The notes beneath the pieces are model-generated. The model was not told where the DNA came from, ran no database searches, and saw only the letters and a program-made list of their open reading frames with translations. A DNA stretch of 64,000 bases from Cheiracanthium punctorium. Its lineage: Eukaryota; Arthropoda; Arachnida; Araneae; Cheiracanthiidae. The stretch covers positions 434,001 to 498,000 of the forward strand of contig JAWZYV010013175.1 in assembly GCA_038373885.1 (NCBI GenBank), in the 5' to 3' direction. Of this stretch, positions 13,098-23,880 are shown piece by piece (position 1 is the first letter of the stretch; each line of letters begins with the position of its first letter). Position numbers and translations under genes: made by a program.

Positions 13098-13340
13098 GGA
13101 TAATCAAGAAACAACACATAATAGCACCAATATAAAAATTAAAATAGCTATTAATTTCCTACACTCCTATTGGCCTCATAAAACCCACTACTGAATCCTC
13201 CTTTTCTATTTGAAAATAGAAAATTTTTACCATTCCAGCACTAACGATGAAATGCCATACATTCCGACACCGATCTGTTTTTTTAATTTATATGTTGGTG
13301 CTATTATACCTTGTTTCTTGATGCTTATTTATAAAAGTTT
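13098..13340. repeat. Inverted repeat of ~45 bp arms with ~140 bp spacer
   Basis: The left arm contains ATCAAGAAACAACACATAATA, GCACCAATATAAAAATTAAAATAG. The right arm, read in reverse complement, contains ATCAAGAAACAAGGTATAATA and GCACCAACATATAAATTAAA. A third, single copy of this sequence occurs at 20705-20755. It lies between the two direct repeats at 12.0 and 13.5 kb. Confidence 0.55.
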
Positions 13341-13449
13341 ATCGTTTGCAGTTCATTCTCGAAAACTAATAACTGCATTCAACCTCTTTTTTGATCAGCT
13401 TTGTAAAATCAAAATAAGTTTAATGCTCAATGTAATCGAGCAGTTCAAA

Positions 13450-13855
13450 CTACAAATAAGGAAGAATGAATAATACCTACAGAATTTTCCAAACTTGTGC
13501 GAAGCTTTCAAAAATAACAGAAACCTTAGGCCTTAGTGGCAATGGGGAGAAAGAAAGGAGAAAAAGTTGGTACGCCCACCTCGAAGTGGATTACACGCTC
13601 TTTCACTGGACTCTTGCCAAGGTGGTAAGAGGAAAACATTTTTACCAGTCCATAACTGAGACGGAGTGTTTTTCTTCTCATAAGTGGATTCTTGGTAAGA
13701 GATTCTGAAGCTTTTGACTTATGTTGTTAGGAACGACGTCCTACAGAGCTGTTTGTACATTTTTTACTGTTTTTCTTTTTATCAGAAAGAGGTAAATCTG
13801 GTTGGGACAAACTTTTATGAAGCTTGTTTGGTAAAATTGCGAGATTGTTTGCTCT
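13450..13855 (+). repeat. Direct repeat, right copy (~405 bp)
   Basis: This is the partner of 11985-12375, which begins ~1.46 kb upstream in the same orientation. An 80-codon open frame (13466-13708) crosses the most conserved part but has no recognisable motif, and the left copy does not keep the same frame. Confidence 0.6.
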
Positions 13856-16050
13856 TGCTTATGCGAGTGCTTTGTGCACAGATATCTGGTGTACTTGTTG
13901 AAAAAAGAACAATTTTATTGAGGAAATCAAAATTCTGTTATTACATTTTAGATAATATGTTTTTTAAGTTAAACTGTAAGTTAAGCAGGATTAGCCAATA
14001 TGTTCTTTTTCTGTATGATATAAGTAGAAATATCTGGCATATATTATCTCTAAATATGTATAGTTTTCCAAAATTGATATCAGGGACCAAGATCGGAGAT
14101 TAAGGATCGCATCGGTCTTGTTTAGACCTATCTAGTTTTGTGAAGAGAGAGTTTATTATTGATATTGTTTTGTTCTATTGAAAATTGCTTAAAGAAATCT
14201 TTGAATACATTTAGAAAGAACTGTAAAATAGTGTCTCATGTGGCTAGATTTTGTCTTACAACTTTTATTAGTTACACGAAAGCTAAGCAGTACAATTAAA
14301 ATGCATTGAATGATTTTCATTATTTAAAGATTATTCATTTTTGAAAATTCTCTCTACTTTTGAAGATTTTACTTAATGAATGTGAGGTATTTTTTTAAAA
14401 GGAACCAGACAAACTATTTCATTTCACAGAATTTGTCGTTTTCAGCAGCTTTTGGACTTACCTGAGATTCTTCCGATATCCTCATAAGAATACAAAAAAG
14501 ATTTCTATATATTCACGGCTTGAGAAATACAAACAATCACTGAGAAGATTCTTGGAACGGAAGGTTTAGTGAAAACTCACATTACATATACACAGTCGTC
14601 TCAAATATTAGGTCAAGAATCGAACCTCAAAAATCCTGGTTGTTTTACACTTTTATTAGTAAGTCACAGCGGTCCAGTAGAAACAATATTTGCAAATAAA
14701 CTATTTGCGATAAAAATGTACATTACAGGTACATTAAAAGTACACATTTTAAAAATAGTTTCAAATGTGCTGACGGCACAATGAACATGTGTATTTTACG
14801 TATGTTAAAGCAAATTTCTGTTTCAAAACACACATTTAAGACCAAAAAACAAAAGCAAAATTCGTCTGGTCATGCTCGAAGCTCTTTAATTCTACTCGCG
14901 ATTCTTTAGTAAAGTCTTTAATATAGCAATTAGAAATTTGAATAAAAAAGAAAAAACCCAAAGCCAAATGACCATAAAGGTACTAGTACGCTGAGTATTC
15001 AATTTTTGCACGAAGGGCTGCATCTGTGGAAATTTTTCCATAATTTAGAAGTGAATGGTACAAATTTCAAATCCCCAAAATTTACTGTAAAAAATGTGCC
15101 GCTTATGGCGTAATATTTGTGTCCCATTTGCGAATAAATTCTTCTAAATTCAAAAACACATTTCGAAGTCAGTCTCACATGTGATTTAAAAAGTGAGTGA
15201 AGGGAGTTGGGTATAATATCCAATAAAATAAAATAACAGTTATTTTAATCAAGTACATATGTTCAGAAACATTGGTTAATTATAGCACCTATTGAATGTT
15301 GTAAAAAGTAATGATGAATATTATATTTACTACATCAATACAAATCTATGTAATTTTAGCGGATGAAAGGCATGTTCTCTTAATGAGAAACGGAGCAATA
15401 CAAGTTAGAGCACGTCTTGCACACCGTTAGTACTCGTACCATGAATAATAACACGTTCCATGAAGTTGGAAGTTTGGATAATTTCTTAACAATGCCTGCA
15501 AATAAACACGGCACTACATATTAATGATACGTAAAGGCAAAATTGAGAATTTAAAATTTATGATATTTGCATCATGCAGATTACGTGGTTTATTCATGTC
15601 AGTGTAAATCATCTCAAAAGCTCAAAGTTTTATTTCACTCGATACTAACATTTTCATCGCAATTTGATAGGAAATGCCACATTAAAATCGCATTCTTTGT
15701 TTGAAATCGAAACTTCAAAGAATGCATTACACTTTTCACATGTTTATTTTATGAAGATGCTTGTGAAAAGTGCACTACAAAGCTGTTAAACAGAAGAATT
15801 TTGTTCTAAGCTAAGTAGATTTTTTCACTTTATTTCATTTTATGTAACACAACGAACGTAACAAGCTGCATGCGCTCTCTATGACATTTTATTTCTGTTT
15901 TAAATCTTGACTAGTACTTAAAAAAGTTTTGAACAATTTTATTTCTTTTGACACATTTTGCATTTATATATTTTATTTTTCTTAAAGAAGTAAAACTTTG
16001 TACCAACATAGCCTTTATTACTGTATAAAAAATCTTTCATTGTTAAAAAA
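13856..16050. other. AT-rich stretch with no recognised gene
   Basis: A 129-codon open frame at 13714-14103 begins inside the repeat and shows no domain. No inverted terminal repeats, RNA genes or transposase/RT motifs were found. It is treated as unannotated. Confidence 0.5.
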
Positions 16051-16053
16051 TTT

Positions 16054-16752
16054 CAAATCAGCAGAGTAAGTAAATATATATATATGTTACCGTTAAAGTA
16101 TATAATGCAGTTATTTCATAGAATACCTAGTTATTCCATGAAATAACTGATCGTGTCCGTTAAAGTGTGTAATATGTTAATAATTTGACACTTTAACTAG
16201 TTATTTGAAATAACTAGGTATTCTATAAATTAAATAATGAGAGACAGTTGTAAAATAAAACATTTATCTAAAATGAAATAATGAGAATTATTTCATTTTA
16301 GATAACACGCTAAACAAGTTCTCTCTCTATGGCCTGGAATAGTTCATAAATGCAGTAGGGGTGGAAGGTAAATGTATTAGTCGTTGACATTTTGAGAGTA
16401 TGGCGAAAAAGTATTCTCGTTGCTTTATGCTTTGGTATTTTTGCCGTCCTTCAAAAATTATTTTTATTTGAATTCGAAATTAACGTTTTTTTCCCGCTAC
16501 TTTCCATATTGTTAAACGAAACGTAAATGTACCTTATACTAAAAAGCGAGATATATGATAAAGATTATTTTACACTTTAACGGGCTGCAGATCGTTATTC
16601 AATGAAATAACTAGTTAAACCATGAAATACAAGAGAGTTTTACACTTTAACGGACACGATCAGTTATTTCATGGAATAACTAAGTATTCTATAAAATAAC
16701 GGATTTCATACTTTAACGGTAACATATATATTATACCTGCTCAGCTGATTTG
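16054..16752. mobile_element. Fold-back element (~700 bp) with tandem subterminal palindromes
   Basis: The outer ends read CAAATCAGCAGAGTAAG on the left and, in reverse complement, CAAATCAGCTGAGCAGG on the right. After an AT spacer both arms continue with GTTACCGTTAAAGTAT, then TATAGAATAC-TAGTTATTCCATG and AAATAACTGATCGTGTCCGT. Arms of about 110 bp therefore face each other across ~480 bp. The motif AGTTATTTCATGGAATAACT, itself a palindrome, recurs in several variants in both arms, and CGTTAAAGTGT occurs repeatedly. An internal 18 bp-stem hairpin sits at 16264-16305. No coding capacity is seen. Superfamily is not assignable by eye. Confidence 0.65.
16264..16305. other. Perfect 18 bp-stem hairpin inside the fold-back element
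   Basis: TTATCTAAAATGAAATAA is followed by a 6-nt loop (TGAGAA) and then by its exact reverse complement. It resembles the tandem palindromes in the arms, so it is probably part of the element's structure. Confidence 0.7.
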
Positions 16753-17099
16753 CAGAGCAAGTAATTATATTATATATATATATATAATATATATGCATGT
16801 ATACACAGAAGCTCCATTCAATAAATAGCCGGTGAAGTTGTAAAAGTTGTATAATAAATACAAACTTCAAGAATGTTTGTGTTGTGTTTCTGTGTCACTT
16901 TTTTGGTGGTTTTCTCGAACCATTGTCACATGGGTAGGGCATGTCTGTCTTCCAAACGGGATGCCGAGAATGATCGCAAGAATAAGGTGGTACTTGCAGA
17001 TGTGCAACAATCTGAAGTGTCATTAGATTTATGTTCTCCCACTATGAGTATGTCACCACCAATCAACCCTTGCTGACCTCACTGTAACTGAAACGTCAC

Positions 17100-17368
17100 T
17101 GTAACACATTCTCTGAGACGTGAAATCGTGTGATTTTGATTAATATACGCTGTGGTTGGGAGAGAGAGAGAGGGCATATTATTTCACCTTTGCTGCTGCC
17201 TTAAAACCTATAAAATCCTTGTTTAGATTTTTAGGGTCTCGACTCCTTGTCCTCTCGTTAGCTGCTTCTCGCTATAGGGTTGATGAAATAAACATTTATG
17301 ACTTCAACGTATTGTGTGAGTCATTTTTCTCTGTAATATAAGTACTAAGTATCCCGATATATACTACA
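17100..17368 (+). repeat. Possible solo LTR (promoter and polyA signal present)
   Basis: The stretch starts TGTAACACATT and can be closed at TACTACA. Inside are a TATAAA box (CCTATAAAATCC near 17209), a pyrimidine/GC-richer transcribed-looking segment, and an AATAAA signal at ~17286 followed by GACTTCAACG. This order matches the U3-R-U5 layout of LTR retrotransposons. No matching second LTR, target duplication, primer binding site or gag-pol was found. The 67-codon frame just upstream (16873-17076) is unrecognised. Confidence 0.25.
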
Positions 17369-20300
17369 TATGTCAAAAGAGAAATAGATAAAAATACTGG
17401 AAAAGGGCAGGTATTACAGGATAATTATAGTCTCAGCTAGTATGACTAAACTAGCTGAGATTGCACTGACTAAAACTAGTGCACTGACTAAAACTGCAGT
17501 CGTATGTCAGGAAATTATTTAGAAAGAAAATTTTCATACCTTATTCTATATAAGAAAATAATCGATTACTCTTTAATTTAAACAAATATTAGTGAGTCAT
17601 ACACGCAAGTAAAATAAAGTGTATGTAATTTTAACGAAACACAAAACGTCTGCTGCATGGCAGAAAATAATACAAGAAAAAATAATAAATCGCAAATAGA
17701 AATTGGCATTTGCTTTCTTACTTCCTGTGGTTGGGACAGTTTCTGTTTATAAAGTAAATACAAACTTATCGTATAACGATTCCTTTTCGTGTAAGTGTTA
17801 TTTTATTCGAATTATTTTTTAGTATTTTTTAACAAAAACTACTGTGATTGTGAATTTCGTTTGTCTTTCTAGTCAAACCTAATTGCTGTATTTATGATGA
17901 AGTACAGAGTCATTGGAATTAAACTTGGCTTATTTAGTGCACTTTGCAGTTGAACTAACATGCGGACTAAGCTGAAAACTTGTAGGTGGACTGCTAAAAA
18001 ATGCTGTGAATCATTCCACAACAAAGAAAGTTAAAAATTGTTAATTCTATATAGCTTATTTTAATTTTTCTTGTCGGCAAAATTTTTTAATTACCATTTT
18101 TATAATTTCTGCATTTTAATACATAAACCTCTCCTTCATCTTTGCTACTGATTTTCTTTCCATGAATATTAATGAGATTGAGAACTAATTTAAAAAGTCG
18201 GAAAATCCTTAATTTTAAAAAAAATGTAATTGGACCGACATTGCTCATTAAGCAGCTACAAGCCTTGGTGAGTTATTTTCCACTATGTACGGCTTTTACG
18301 AAAACTACTGATGTGGATTTCTTTAAGCATTTCTCATTGTTCATACAAATATCGATCAACGCACTTTTGAAAAAATATGCATGTCTATGGTATCATAAAT
18401 GCTCTGTTGCCGAAAGAACTCACGCTATCATAGTAAAAAAAAACAAGTATTACACTTTTAGAAAACATATAGTGTCGTGTTCAGTAGGGACTATAAAATT
18501 TTTACTTTTCATATGTTAATACGCTGTGTTATGACAATTACAGAAATAGCAATATATATATTTTTTCATGATACTTTAAGTTACTGAATATGAGTACGGA
18601 CACATAATACTTATAAAATTGGTCCTACCAGTATTTAAAATTAGTTTTTTTCTAGTTAAAAGTAGTTAAAGCACAAACAACAAAGTAAAAATATGGAGTT
18701 TTGTATTTATCAATATTTTATCCGTTAGTTCCAGTTTTCATATATTTTTGATGAAATAAAGATTAGTAAATTCTGTCTAGCTTGTTGTTTTATTATTACT
18801 ATGAAAGTTTACAAAGTCACTTGCAACACAGTTGTAAAGATACTTTTATGCGTTCGAGTTTCAGAAATGATTGTTAAAAAACGGATAATTATCATTTTAT
18901 TTATTAATAATTAGCATCGCTTCTCCTTACGCACAAATGAAGAATAAGGCAACATTCAACAGTTATATATTGAATTCGGATGTAAATTATTAAAATATAT
19001 GCACGCTCTATTTTAGAAATAAGAACTCTAATTTTTTTAATAAATATATTATTTTTTTTATTAATTCTAGATTAAACGAAAGGTTTATATTGGGAAAAAT
19101 TAGAAATATACCAAAACAACTCTTTTATTTAACTGAAGAATTAATAAAGCTTTAACATTTAATATTTAATTTAATGTTAACAGTTACAAAAACAGGTTCC
19201 TACATTTCAGACTTTCGTAATGTCATTTAGAGTGTCTTCAATTTAAAATAAAAGATAATCTCTTTCAGCTTTCGTTTCCATTTATTTAAAATTCTGTACG
19301 ATGTCTCACGTATCTGGGAATGAAAAAAAAAACTAGAAACACACCCAATACGTACATTAACACAAGAATATTACATTTACGGACTATTTATAAATGTATT
19401 CTAGGAAAATATTTTTGAACACCAATGTAAAGTTACTAAATATAAAATAACACACCACATTTAATGAATCATTGAAGAAGAAAATTAAGTTCAGTAATGC
19501 CTTAGCCAAAGTGCTACTTTCTTGTTTCATCTAAACTGGTAAGTACTTCGCTAATTAAATGCTACATTTCCTCCTTGGATGTCACGTTCCAGAAATTAAG
19601 GTGTTTCTCTCGGTTAGTGTTGAACTGTGAATGTGGAATCGACAAGCAGGGTAAGAAGAGAATAAGAGCTACAGTTTCAGTATTTATTATTTACATGAAC
19701 AATACAATTATTTTATGTGGAAGAATTCACTTAAATTGGCCTAATTTAATGTAACGATGCATCATGTTTTGCCGAGCAGTGGAGAGAAGCTTGAATTTTA
19801 AGACATAGATCTTGCGCATATGTGCGGTTATTACGCAGATTGTTTCTGTATTCTTTACAACATGTTTATGTGCATTGGTTTTGGAAATATGCATGTAGTA
19901 TAGTGTTTTGTTTAACAATTATTTATTGGAGGCAATCAATAAATAGGCTAAAAAAGCAGGTAAGTAAAGCCTATTAAGTATTTATTATTTACATGAATTA
20001 TATCGTTACTTTAGATTGTTAAAAAATCTCTTAGATGGATTTGAATGTAAGTTTTACAAATATATTTTTAGTTCATTAGTTAATTACTTTGTACTATTAT
20101 TACTATATAAAGTTCATGCTTTTCTTCTTAAATATGTAGTTTTAACAATGTACGTGTGTTAGAAAAATTAACTCCGTTTGAATTTCATAAAATGAGATAT
20201 TTCATTTTATTTTTAAACCATCCAGAGAATTTTGTAGATAACCTTACTTATCTGACTGTGCAAAAAATGGAATAAAAAGATACTCCAAGTTTCGATAAAT

Positions 20301-20690
20301 TTAGAAAGCTCTCTTAGATAGTTGCATTCCTGATCTAATTCTGGAAAAACGTCAGATTCCCATTCTGTAAAGCTGGACTCCGTCAATCAATAAAGCTCTT
20401 TGGAAGTTGACTTGTCAGCTTTTTTTTCAGGAATTTCTGTAGTTTGCACACAAATACTTTAAAAGTCTCTCGGATTTAAAATCATCTTTAGCCCGAGTTT
20501 CAAGGCAAAATGTTAGAGGGATACAATTTTTTATTTATTCTGAGAATTTGGAAACCAAAAGAAAGTTTTTAGTTCAGTTAAAATAGTCAGCACGCACAAT
20601 GTGATACAATTTAGTCTTTTTTTCATTACGTACAATTTATTTTAAGAAATCTCATATAAAAATAAGCTGTTATATTTCTACGATCATTAA
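17369..20690. other. AT-rich stretch with no recognised gene
   Basis: A perfect 10 bp-stem hairpin occurs at 17431-17460 (TCTCAGCTAG ... CTAGCTGAGA), followed by a direct repeat of GCACTGACTAAAACT. A 19 bp direct repeat TATTTATTATTTACATGAA occurs near 19680 and 19980. A 115-codon frame at 18172-18519 has no family signature. Nothing else is supported. Confidence 0.5.
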
Positions 20691-20704
20691 TTACTACTAA
20701 ATAA

Positions 20705-20755
20705 GCATCAAAAAACAATGTGTAAGAACACTAATACAAAAATTAAAATAGCAGA
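20705..20755 (+). repeat. Third copy of the 13.1 kb inverted-repeat sequence
   Basis: AAGCATCAAAAAACAATGTG ... CTAATACAAAAATTAAAATAGC aligns with both arms of the inverted repeat at 13098-13340. It suggests that an older dispersed repeat lies just left of the 21.3 kb transposon. Confidence 0.45.
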
Positions 20756-21278
20756 CTGTTTTCGGTATGTATGCTTCTACGAAATCTGGTAGTGGTTGCA
20801 CGATAAATAATCCAACAAGCTTGAAAAATAAAAAATGGTACTTTATGCGACGAAACGAAGCACTACATCTCACAATAAATGCAATATTTTTAACACGTGT
20901 CACAACAGATCATTAAAAAGGAAAAATATACACTATTCAAAGCAAAATGTTAACGCATCGCTTCGCAGTCTGTCACACACACACCAACGCGACAGCGAGA
21001 ATCACGGCTTATTTATAGATTTCCAAGAGGGCGTGACGTCATAAAGGATGTGACATTATTATTCAAGATTTTTCGTGTAACTTTCCTAATTGAGACCCAG
21101 ACAAAAATCCACTAGTTTAGAGAACTTCCCTCTCGTCTCTAAAGTCACCAAGTCGCTGAAAGTGTCAAAGGGTCATAAACGCATCTCACTTGCAACAATG
21201 CCTATGCAACTGACTCACTTTCCCTTAACACACATCGATGCTAGAATGCAACATCAATATTTTGTAACAATATTTATA

Positions 21279-21863
21279 CAGGGTGTCCAGCCTTAATGTG
21301 ACCCAATAGCTAATTCCCGAACCGTTCGGTTTAGATATGCACTTCCAATTTGAAAAATGTTTTTAAAAAGGTAAAGAATGTTTTTACGTGCTTTTCGAAC
21401 CAAAAAACTCATTTAGAAAAAAATTACAAAAATTAAATTTTTATACGGTCCCCAGGTCCTATCACTTATATTTAGGAAAAGATGCAGTACACAAAAACAA
21501 AGTAAACACAAAAAGTTTCATTTTATTACGATAAAAATTGACCAAGTTATGGAACTTTGAAAATCATACATTTCATCCATTTTCTGGGCCAATTTCAAGA
21601 AGCTAGTAAGGGACCGTCTCCAAAGTGAAATTAATTGGAACTCTGCCAGGAAACTTTCGCTCTTGCACGTCACTCTTATGCAGATCGTTTTTAAATTTTA
21701 AAGTACATACATTACGTTAATATTACAAAAATTGAGTACTTAAGAAATAAAATTTATTCTGTGTACGTGTAAAACATAGATAAAATAAAATATTTTGGAT
21801 GAAGAAAACTTTTCAAAAGCAGTTCCAAAAAAATAGACTTATTTGCCTGCGGCTTCAGACTGA
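21279..21863. repeat. Left terminal inverted repeat (~585 bp)
   Basis: It reads from CAGGGTGTCC to CTGCGGCTTCAGACTGA and is matched across its length by the right arm. Visible differences include ACTCATTTAG versus ACCCATTTAG, GCAGTACACAAAAAC versus GCAGTACCCAAAAAC, and TTATGGAAC versus TTATAGAAC. Small open frames seen in both arms are by-products of the repeat. Confidence 0.9.
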
Positions 21864-21970
21864 TTTGCTGCGGTACTGATCATGGCGAACGTTAAAAGTC
21901 TGTTGTGTAGTCGATTGCAATTGCATACAGTCGTATTCTAATATTACGAATTCTAGTACGGGAGAACGAG

Positions 21971-23035
21971 ATGTATACAAATGAAGAATACTGCGAAATG
22001 GTACTGTTGTATGGGCAGTGTAATCGAAATAAGAGAGAGGCGGCAAGACTTTATGCCATTAAATTTCCTAGTCGAAGGCATCCATCTTATTGTACAATTG
22101 CCCGTGCTGTTCAACGCTTGTATAGAACTGGGAGTTGTCATAGACGTATTCCCTTTTCTCGTGCCACACCTTCAAGCTTGCGGATACCCGCTGAGGATGT
22201 TCTAGGATATGCCCTGGCTCATCCTGAAAGTAGTGTCCAGGATATTAGCAAGGCTTGTTCCTACTCAAAATCGACGGTGTGGAACATATTACATACGTAC
22301 GGTGCATATCCTTATCGTCCAGTCCTGGCGCAGGAACAAATGCCTGGAGACCAGAAGCGTCGTTTTGATTTTTGCAATTTCGTGTTAAACACACTGGATG
22401 AAAATCCAGATTTTTTGAATGAAGTTTTGTGGTCGGATGAATGCCAGTTCTCGAGGCAAGGCACTATTAATACACAGAATACGCATTATTGGTCCCTCGA
22501 AAATCCACATCTAATACGACCGAATCGGCACCAAGTGCGTTGGTCGGTGAATGTGTGGTGCGGAATATGGAAGAGCACCTTAATTGGCCCAATTTTTTTC
22601 GATGGACCTTTAACATCAGAATCATACACGGAAATTTTATCTGGACCGTTAGCCGATTTTTTAGAAGATGAAGTTTCCTTACGGGATTTGTCACGCATGT
22701 GATACCAGCATGATGGTGCACCCGCACACAAATCTGCGCAACCATGTACATTTTTCGCGCAGACATTTGACACTCGAATAATCGGCTACGGAGGTCAACA
22801 GGAGTGGCCCCCGCGATCACCCGACCTAAGTCCTCTGGATTTCTTTCTCTGGGGCTTCCTGAAAAGCAACGTGTACGAACGTGAATCCACGAGTAAATCC
22901 GATTTACTCAATCGAATCAGCATGGCATGCAGGTCTGTGACACCAACTATGTTGCAGAAGCTACAGGCGGAGTTTCTGACGCGGGTTCGGTACTGCATTT
23001 CTGCGGAAGGCATAGTCATTTTGAACATTATTTAA
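21971..23035 (+). pseudogene. Tc1/mariner-superfamily transposase (DD41D), one in-frame stop
   Basis: The reading frame is 355 codons including the terminal TAA, with a TGA at 22700-22702 (codon 244) as the only break. An N-terminal helix-turn-helix segment (residues ~4-60, with EEYCEMVLLYGQC and a basic R-R-H stretch) resembles the DUF4817-like DNA-binding domain seen in many arthropod transposases. A second helix-turn-helix lies at ~72-110 (VQDISKACSYSKSTVWNIL). The catalytic core shows D156 in LWSDECQF, D248 in YQHDGAPAH and D290 in SPDLSPLDF. There are 41 residues between the second and third D, matching the DD41D group of the superfamily. The stop falls 4 codons before D248, where the family often has W or another aromatic; TGG to TGA would explain it. 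The start ATG at 21971 is the first in frame after the left inverted repeat. It would cut and paste its own element in the nucleus, but this copy cannot make a full protein. Confidence 0.9.
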
Positions 23036-23292
23036 GTTAATTTGGTCATTCTGGTATAATAAAGCCCCTGATTCATGATTGGCGCATCATTCCACATTAT
23101 GCTATAATTTGAACGACAAATCCTGTATTCCTTTGCTGCTATTTGTTAAAACAAGCTGTTTTGAACTTTTCGGTACAAGTTGTATTTCCTTAATTTAACT
23201 TTTATTGTTTGCCATACAGAAATACAAATTGTCAATCTATGATGTTTATGCTTTAATTTTAATGATGATTAATGTTTATGTTTTAATATTAG

Positions 23293-23878
23293 TCAGTCTG
23301 AAGCCGCAGGCAAATAAGTCTATTTTTTTTGGAACTGCTTTTGAAAAGTTTTCTTCGTCCAAAATATTTTATTTATCTATGTTTTACACGTACACAGAAT
23401 AAATTTTATTTCTTAAGTACTCAATTATTGTAATATTAACGTAATGTATGTACTTTTAAATTTAAAAAGCGATTTACATAAGAGTGACGTGCAAGAGCGA
23501 AAGTTTCCTGACAGAGTTCCAATTAATTTCACTTTGGAGACGGTCCCTTACTAGCTTCTTGAAATTGGCTGAGAAAATGGATGAAATGTATGATTTTCAA
23601 AGTTCTATAACTTGGTCAATTTTTATCGTAATAAAATGAAACTTTTTGTGTTTACTTTGTTTTTGGGTACTGCATCTTTTCCTAAATATAAGTGATAGGA
23701 CCTGGGGACCGTATAAAAATTTAATTTTTGTAATTTTTTTCTAAATGGGTTTTTTGGTTCGAAAAGCACGTAAAAACATTCTTTACCTTTTTTAAAACAT
23801 TTTTCAAATTGGAAGTGCATATCTAAACCGAACGGTTCGGGAATTAGCTATTGGGTCACATTAAGGCTGGACACCCTG
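23293..23878. repeat. Right terminal inverted repeat (~586 bp)
   Basis: This is the inverse of 21279-21863, ending GGACACCCTG next to the TA target. It starts 257 bp after the transposase stop codon. Confidence 0.9.
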
Positions 23879-23880
23879 TA

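Larger units (their letters stand above)
21279..23878 (+). mobile_element. Tc1/mariner-type transposon with ~585 bp inverted repeats
   Basis: The element begins CAGGGTGTCCAGCC and ends with the exact complement, GGCTGGACACCCTG. It is flanked by TA on each side (21277-21278 and 23879-23880), the usual target duplication of the superfamily. The inverted repeats run 21279-21863 and 23293-23878 with only scattered differences. One transposase gene lies between them on the plus strand. Total length is 2,600 bp. The near-identical arms and the single disabling stop in the gene point to a fairly recent insertion. Confidence 0.93.

Noticed and set aside
13714..14103. 129-codon open frame
   Set aside because: It starts inside a direct repeat that is not coding in its partner copy, and no domain is visible.
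18172..18519. 115-codon open frame
   Set aside because: No recognisable motif, AT-rich codon content, and no splice or promoter context.
22467..23028. Minus-strand open frames of 77-117 codons
   Set aside because: They are antisense shadows of the transposase coding region.
21360..23820. Two similar frames in the 21.3 kb element's arms (for example 65 codons at 23623-23820)
   Set aside because: They lie in the inverted repeats and occur twice only because the arms are copies; there is no domain.
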